Source: Rhizophagus irregularis | Lineage: Eukaryota > Glomeromycota > Glomeromycetes > Glomerales > Glomeraceae | Direction of reading: 5' to 3' | Length of the DNA stretch: 64,000 nt | Assembly: GCF_026210795.1 (NCBI RefSeq) | Contig: NC_089440.1 | Location: 4,154,001-4,218,000 of the forward strand | In this document: positions 61,544 through 64,000 of the stretch, in pieces | Position numbering within the stretch: position 1 is the first letter of the stretch | Layout of the letters: each line of letters begins with the position of its first letter | Program-made: the position numbers and the translations under genes | The notes under the pieces: model-generated | Told to the model about the DNA's origin: nothing | What the model saw: the letters and a program-made list of their open reading frames with translations, nothing else | Databases searched by the model: none

Positions 61544-63465
61544 ATGCTTATTCTTATTTCACGTAGCGAATCACATCCTCGTTCTCCTTCTCAGAGTCGC
61601 TCTCAGCAATATCATCAATCTCCTTTCTCTCACTCCCATCGACGTCGACGTCGACATCATTCTCGTTCTCGACACCATTATCATTCTCTCTCCTCCTCTC
61701 CCTCCTCTCACTCTCGTCGACGTCGACATCATTATCATTCTCAACAATCCTCTTTCCCCTCTAGGAGGAGATCGTTAACAAAAAGTATTATTATTTATAT
61801 TTTTATTGAAATTATATTTAATATGACCTTACTAATTACTTGTAAAATAATAGGAAATTTGCCGGATTTATCAGAAGGTGGTTATATATATATATTATTA
61901 TCAAATCAATTAAAAATATAATAAATTTATAATATTTTATTAACTTCTGATAGGTGGACAACAGCAACATCATCAAGAAGAGCAATCTTTGCAATCTTTA
62001 GGTGAGGACCCATTCATATCATCGCTTTATTAACTTTGCGCTTCTTTGCATAACTGTTTTTCCTATTATAAAATTATTAAATCAAGAAATTCAAGAACTA
62101 AAAAGCGCGGTATCACAATTGTCTAATCGACTGGAGGCTTTGATAGGCAGTAACTCCAGCCATTCCAGTGATAAGACGATCACGAGTATAACAACAAGTA
62201 TTAATCGAAGTCTATCACCCGTAATAAGCAGAAATAAAGGAAAAAAACTATCACCAATGACTCCAGGCTTTAAAAAAACACTTCGTGTAAGTTACACCTC
62301 TATTATAAAATATTTATCTTTTATAATCTTTAATCATATTCATTATTATTTTAAATAGGATGAAGTTGTTCAAATCATTAATAATTTAGGTTCCAGAATT
62401 TCGTTTGATGTTTCACAAACGTTTAGTGACCAGAAGAAATCAATAAACAAAAAACTTTTACCAGCGGTAAAAGCGGCAATGAATCCATCGATTGAAGTAT
62501 ACGATACCGAGATTGTTAATGTAATCAAACAGCTTCATAAGTCTCGCCGAGATATCTGGAAAATAACCCAGGATGGCAAATTAGATACGCACAGTAGACG
62601 TCAACATATGACTTCTCGGCGAGACCAAGTACGAAATTTAATAAAATGCAAAATTTGTCAATTATTTCTAATTGTCTATGCAATCAATTAACATTATTAA
62701 TTAACTATTAATTAACTTTTTAACAGAAAATGACGTGACGTAAACGCGGTTTACAACACATAATTAACACAAAAGACAAGGTTTTAAATGACTGCAACCC
62801 TCAAGAAATTACCTGGGACGAGTACATGAAAGATTGTGAAAAAATTGTAGTGATCTCGGAACTTCATTCTGATGAGTGGTCATCGGAAGATGAAAATCTT
62901 GCCAACAATGAAAAAAATCTAGAGAAAAGACCAGAACGTTTAGATAAATCGAATTCTGTAATCAAAATACATGAAAAAAAATGGAAATCTACGAGAGTAT
63001 GTAAAGTTATTTTTTTATCAATATAACATTTATAAATAATATTTTTTTTTTAATTAGATTAGGAGAATTCTAAGTAGGGCGGATGAAATTGGGGAGAGTA
63101 TTGGAACTGGTCTAATCCGTATGCGTCATCGTTTAGATAATGTCATCGATAATAAAAGTAGACTGACAGAAAAAATGCCAGACTGGTGGATTTCTTCCAC
63201 CTGGGCGCCAGTTAGCAAAGACAGCGAAGACAGCGAAGACAGCAATGAAAGTCATAATGAAGGTGGCGATAATAATGATGACAATAATAATAATGATGAC
63301 AATAATAATAATGATGACAATAATAATAATAATGACAATAATGATGATGACAATAATGATGAGGATGACAATAATAACAATAGTGCCAATAATAATAACA
63401 ACGAATTCGATGACAACAACAACAACAACAACAATAATAATAATAACCCTTTAGTAGTTTTATAA
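61544..63465 (+). pseudogene. Lineage-specific RS/coiled-coil/poly-Asn protein gene with one premature TGA
   Basis: Seven exons: 61544-61784, 61854-61877, 61954-62001, 62087-62286, 62359-62628, 62727-62996, 63058-63465; phases fit throughout (487 codons including the final stop). Exon 1 encodes an RS/His-rich region (SRSESHPRSPSQSRSQ). Exon 4 has a coiled coil (EIQELKSAVSQLSNRLEAL). Exons 5-7 are conserved-looking (VKAAMNPSIEVYDTEIVNVI, DCNPQEITWDEYMKDCEKIV, MPDWWISSTWAP), and the tail is Asp/Asn-rich. The only break is TGA at 62736-62738, ten bases into exon 6, where CGA (Arg) would fit the following basic run. It is a recent nonsense allele, a sequencing error, or an exon start I have mis-set. 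The family function is unknown. Confidence 0.65.
63240..63450. repeat. GAT/AAT/AAC trinucleotide repeat
   Basis: Runs of GATGACAATAATAATAAT-like and CAACAACAACAA sequence encode the Asp/Asn tail of the preceding gene. Slippage-prone. Confidence 0.9.
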
Positions 63466-63628
63466 ATATAATATATGTAACAATAATATAATAATAATAT
63501 AATAAAAATATGATATATCCTTTAATAAAAAAAATTAGTTATAATTTAATCAAATACAAATGTTATATAATTCAAATTCGTCATTCCGATTTACATATAA
63601 ACAATTTTATATAAGATTCATTTGTTTT

Positions 63629-64000
63629 TTAAAACGAAATTTTTTTATTTAAAGGAATCACAGCCATATATTCTTTTATCTTTCTCGTTCCAATATTAAA
63701 ATTACATTTTATAAATTTTCCTAATATATGATGTACCGGTATAATACTATCTCGACTCATATCATAAAACCCATTTGTCCATAATTCTATATTACATGAT
63801 TTTATGTCATCGTCTACTTGACAAAAATATCTTGTCCTATGATCTTGGACCAGCCTGTACCATTTAACTAGTGCTAGTGAATGAGTTAATGATGATGAAT
63901 TTTTTAAATAAATAGTATGTTCAAAATAAAATTGAACTTGACCGGGGTATGTGTCTATAGTTCCATCTTCCTGCTCAAAACGAGCTAATATGTATGATGA
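63629..64000 (-). CDS. C-terminal part of an unrecognised multicopy (probably transposon-associated) protein
   Basis: An open minus-strand frame runs from the right edge to TAA at 63629, 123 residues. It includes TYPGQVQFYFEHTIYL, SLALVKWYRLVQDHRTRYFC, CNIELWTNGFYDMSRDSIIP, VHHILGKFIKCNFNIG and a C-terminal YMAVIPLNKKISF. It is not low-complexity and its degenerate copy at 60.66 kb shows it is a repeated family. The gene continues beyond the window, so the upstream domain that would identify it is not visible. The transposon link is inferred from copy number and setting. Confidence 0.7.
   Translation of the reverse strand, partial: SSYILARFEQEDGTIDTYPGQVQFYFEHTIYLKNSSSLTHSLALVKWYRLVQDHRTRYFCQVDDDIKSCNIELWTNGFYDMSRDSIIPVHHILGKFIKCNFNIGTRKIKEYMAVIPLNKKISF

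Overview
The window reads as nuclear DNA of an AT-rich fungus, most likely an arbuscular mycorrhizal fungus (Glomeromycotina, Rhizophagus-like). The reasons are many short GT-AG introns (about 50-130 bp), a full set of fungal/animal orthologues, RNA-silencing genes, and a gene-poor half built from decayed transposons, terminal-inverted-repeat elements and tandem repeats. The species assignment is inference; no marker gene settles it. All exon models are manual and rest on splice signals, phase continuity and conserved protein sequence.

Region 1 (1-46.7 kb) is gene-dense. In order: SZT2-like KICSTOR subunit (-, cut by the left edge); TUG/ASPSCR1-type UBX protein (+); UDP-xylose synthase (-); PIG-T/Gpi16 GPI-transamidase subunit (+); Fcf2 rRNA-processing factor (+); RNA-dependent RNA polymerase (+); MMTAG2-like RS protein (+); DDT/WHIM-like chromatin protein (-); NPC1 sterol transporter (-); Dbl-family RhoGEF (+); unknown membrane protein (+); rhodanese plus dual-specificity phosphatase (+); Argonaute (+); ArfGAP (+). 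Every reconstructed multi-exon frame closes. Functions are mostly housekeeping: nutrient signalling, secretion and GPI anchors, sterol traffic, small-GTPase control, ribosome biogenesis. The RdRP and Argonaute about 26 kb apart are the two core enzymes of an RNA-silencing pathway, and the Argonaute keeps all four catalytic residues.

Region 2 (46.7-61.5 kb) has no intact gene. It holds a decayed transposase-like pseudogene split by a short inverted-repeat element, a second copy of that element with a perfect 10-bp target-site duplication, three more terminal-inverted-repeat elements, several foldbacks and several tandem arrays. The most unusual are two arrays (54.5-55.4 kb and 57.4-57.7 kb) in which each unit carries, on the minus strand, a polypyrimidine-AG acceptor, a 23-49 nt exon-like segment and a GTAAGT-like donor.

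Region 3 (61.5-64 kb) has a lineage-specific RS/coiled-coil/poly-Asn gene that is in frame across seven exons except for one TGA. It is flanked by two copies, one decayed and one open, of the C-terminal part of another multicopy protein.
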